Source of the DNA: Comamonas sp. | GTDB lineage: Bacteria; Pseudomonadota; Gammaproteobacteria; Burkholderiales; Burkholderiaceae_C | NCBI GenBank assembly: GCA_015478895.1 | Contig: JADMKK010000025.1 | Span: 1 to 64,000 of the forward strand | Length of the DNA: 64,000 nucleotides | Direction: 5' to 3' | In this document: positions 63,380-64,000 of the stretch, piece after piece | How positions within the stretch are numbered: the first letter of the stretch is position 1 | Layout of the letters: every line of letters starts with the position of its first letter | Notes under the pieces: generated by a model | Seen by the model: only the letters and a program-made list of their open reading frames with translations | Told to the model about the DNA's origin: nothing | Databases searched by the model: none | Made by a program: the position numbers and the translations under genes

Positions 63380-64000
63380 ATGTACAAGCTCAACAACAAA
63401 CAAATCGAGCGCTGGTCTCCATGGGTGCTGCTGTTGGCGGTGGTGGTGCTGTGGCAGGTGCTGTGCTCGGCACTGCAAGTCTCGCCCTTTATCTTTCCCA
63501 GCCCGGCGCTGATTCTCAAAGACTTCATGGAGTACCACCCAGTGATCGCTGGCCACGCCTGGCGCACCTTCTGGGTGACCATGGCCGGCTTTAGCATTGC
63601 GATTGTGGTGGGCGTGCTGCTGGGCTTTTTGATTGGCAGTTCGCGCTTGGCCTATGCCGCCGTCTACCCCTTGATGACGGCGTTTAATGCGCTGCCCAAG
63701 GCCGCGTTTGTGCCGATCTTGGTGGTGTGGTTTGGCATTGGCGTGGGCCCAGCCATCTTGACGGCATTTCTCATCAGCTTCTTTCCCATCACCGTGAACA
63801 TTGCCACCGGCTTGGCGACGCTGGAGCCGGAGCTGGAAGACGTGCTGCGCGTGCTGGGCGCCAAGCGCTGGGATGTGCTGATCAAAGTGGGTCTGCCACG
63901 CTCCATGCCCTACTTTTATGGCTCGCTCAAAGTGGCCATTACCTTGGCCTTTGTGGGCACCACCGTCAGCGAAATGACCGCCGCCAACGAAGGCATTGGC
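63380..64000 (+). CDS. ABC transporter permease (3' end outside window)
   Basis: The first 207 residues are present and the frame is open to the window end. It has several transmembrane helices (WSPWVLLLAVVVLWQVLC, FSIAIVVGVLLGFLIGSS) and the permease-ATPase contact loop EPELEDVLRVLGAKRWDVLIKVGLP. It belongs to the SsuC/TauC-like family and completes the importer with the two genes before it. Confidence 0.94.
   Translation, partial: MYKLNNKQIERWSPWVLLLAVVVLWQVLCSALQVSPFIFPSPALILKDFMEYHPVIAGHAWRTFWVTMAGFSIAIVVGVLLGFLIGSSRLAYAAVYPLMTAFNALPKAAFVPILVVWFGIGVGPAILTAFLISFFPITVNIATGLATLEPELEDVLRVLGAKRWDVLIKVGLPRSMPYFYGSLKVAITLAFVGTTVSEMTAANEGIG

Noticed and set aside
1-64000. CRISPR array, prophage or toxin-antitoxin module
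   Set aside because: No regularly spaced direct repeats, phage structural genes or toxin-antitoxin pairs were seen on either strand.

Overview
The window looks like ordinary chromosome from a Burkholderiales bacterium, most likely Comamonadaceae. The evidence is gene content and order (a cox cluster beside rpoH, yibN-grxC-secB-gpsA, an M16 peptidase pair with rsmD and coaD, tamA-tamB), high-GC codon use, Bug-type solute-binding proteins, and short palindromic intergenic repeats of the kind I associate with that family. No phage, CRISPR array or rRNA was seen. The only clear mobile element is a decayed group II intron.

Layout. 1-5.6 kb: the end of a GGDEF protein, a broken DTW-domain gene, a BLUF photosensor, a divergent lysR/lysA pair and a FemAB-like acyltransferase. 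5.7-11.5 kb: gpsA, secB, grxC and a rhodanese on the minus strand, then gpmA, a CtpA-type protease and a MoeB/ThiF protein. 11.6-15.6 kb: a signalling and stress block with a receiver-only protein, a NarL-type regulator divergent from a CHASE3 histidine kinase, and three small envelope/stress proteins (DUF1328, DUF883-like, BON lipoprotein). 15.7-21 kb: a zinc peptidase, coaD, rsmD and an active/inactive M16 pair. 21-23.3 kb: the group II intron, ending about 11 nt before the start codon of ftsY. 23.3-27.3 kb: ftsY, cutA, photolyase and GST. 27.3-31.7 kb: a perfect CIRCE operator in front of rpoH, a Bug protein and a PAS-GGDEF-EAL protein.

31.8-39.6 kb is an aa3-type cytochrome c oxidase cluster on the minus strand: subunits II, I and III, CtaG, a 51-residue assembly protein, DUF2970, SURF1, a membrane protein and SCO. 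Subunit II carries a cytochrome c domain and an extra C-terminal OmpA-like domain. The heme A genes ctaA and ctaB are not in this cluster. 40-48 kb: a BioC-like protein, ComF, TrmL, MaoC, LysE, DUF1841, a diheme cytochrome c, and a MoxR ATPase with a CoxE-like vWA protein. 48-54 kb: tamA-tamB. 54.1-57.9 kb: tRNA-Arg(CCT), catalase HPII, an SDR and a proline-rich small protein. 58-64 kb: MATE pump, patatin lipoprotein, thioesterase and an ABC importer whose permease runs off the end.

The most noteworthy signals are the CIRCE-rpoH arrangement, the intron remnant in the ftsY leader, the three-part CoxII fusion, the missing ctaA/ctaB, and two families of small palindromic repeats, one of which overlaps the last codons of a GNAT gene.
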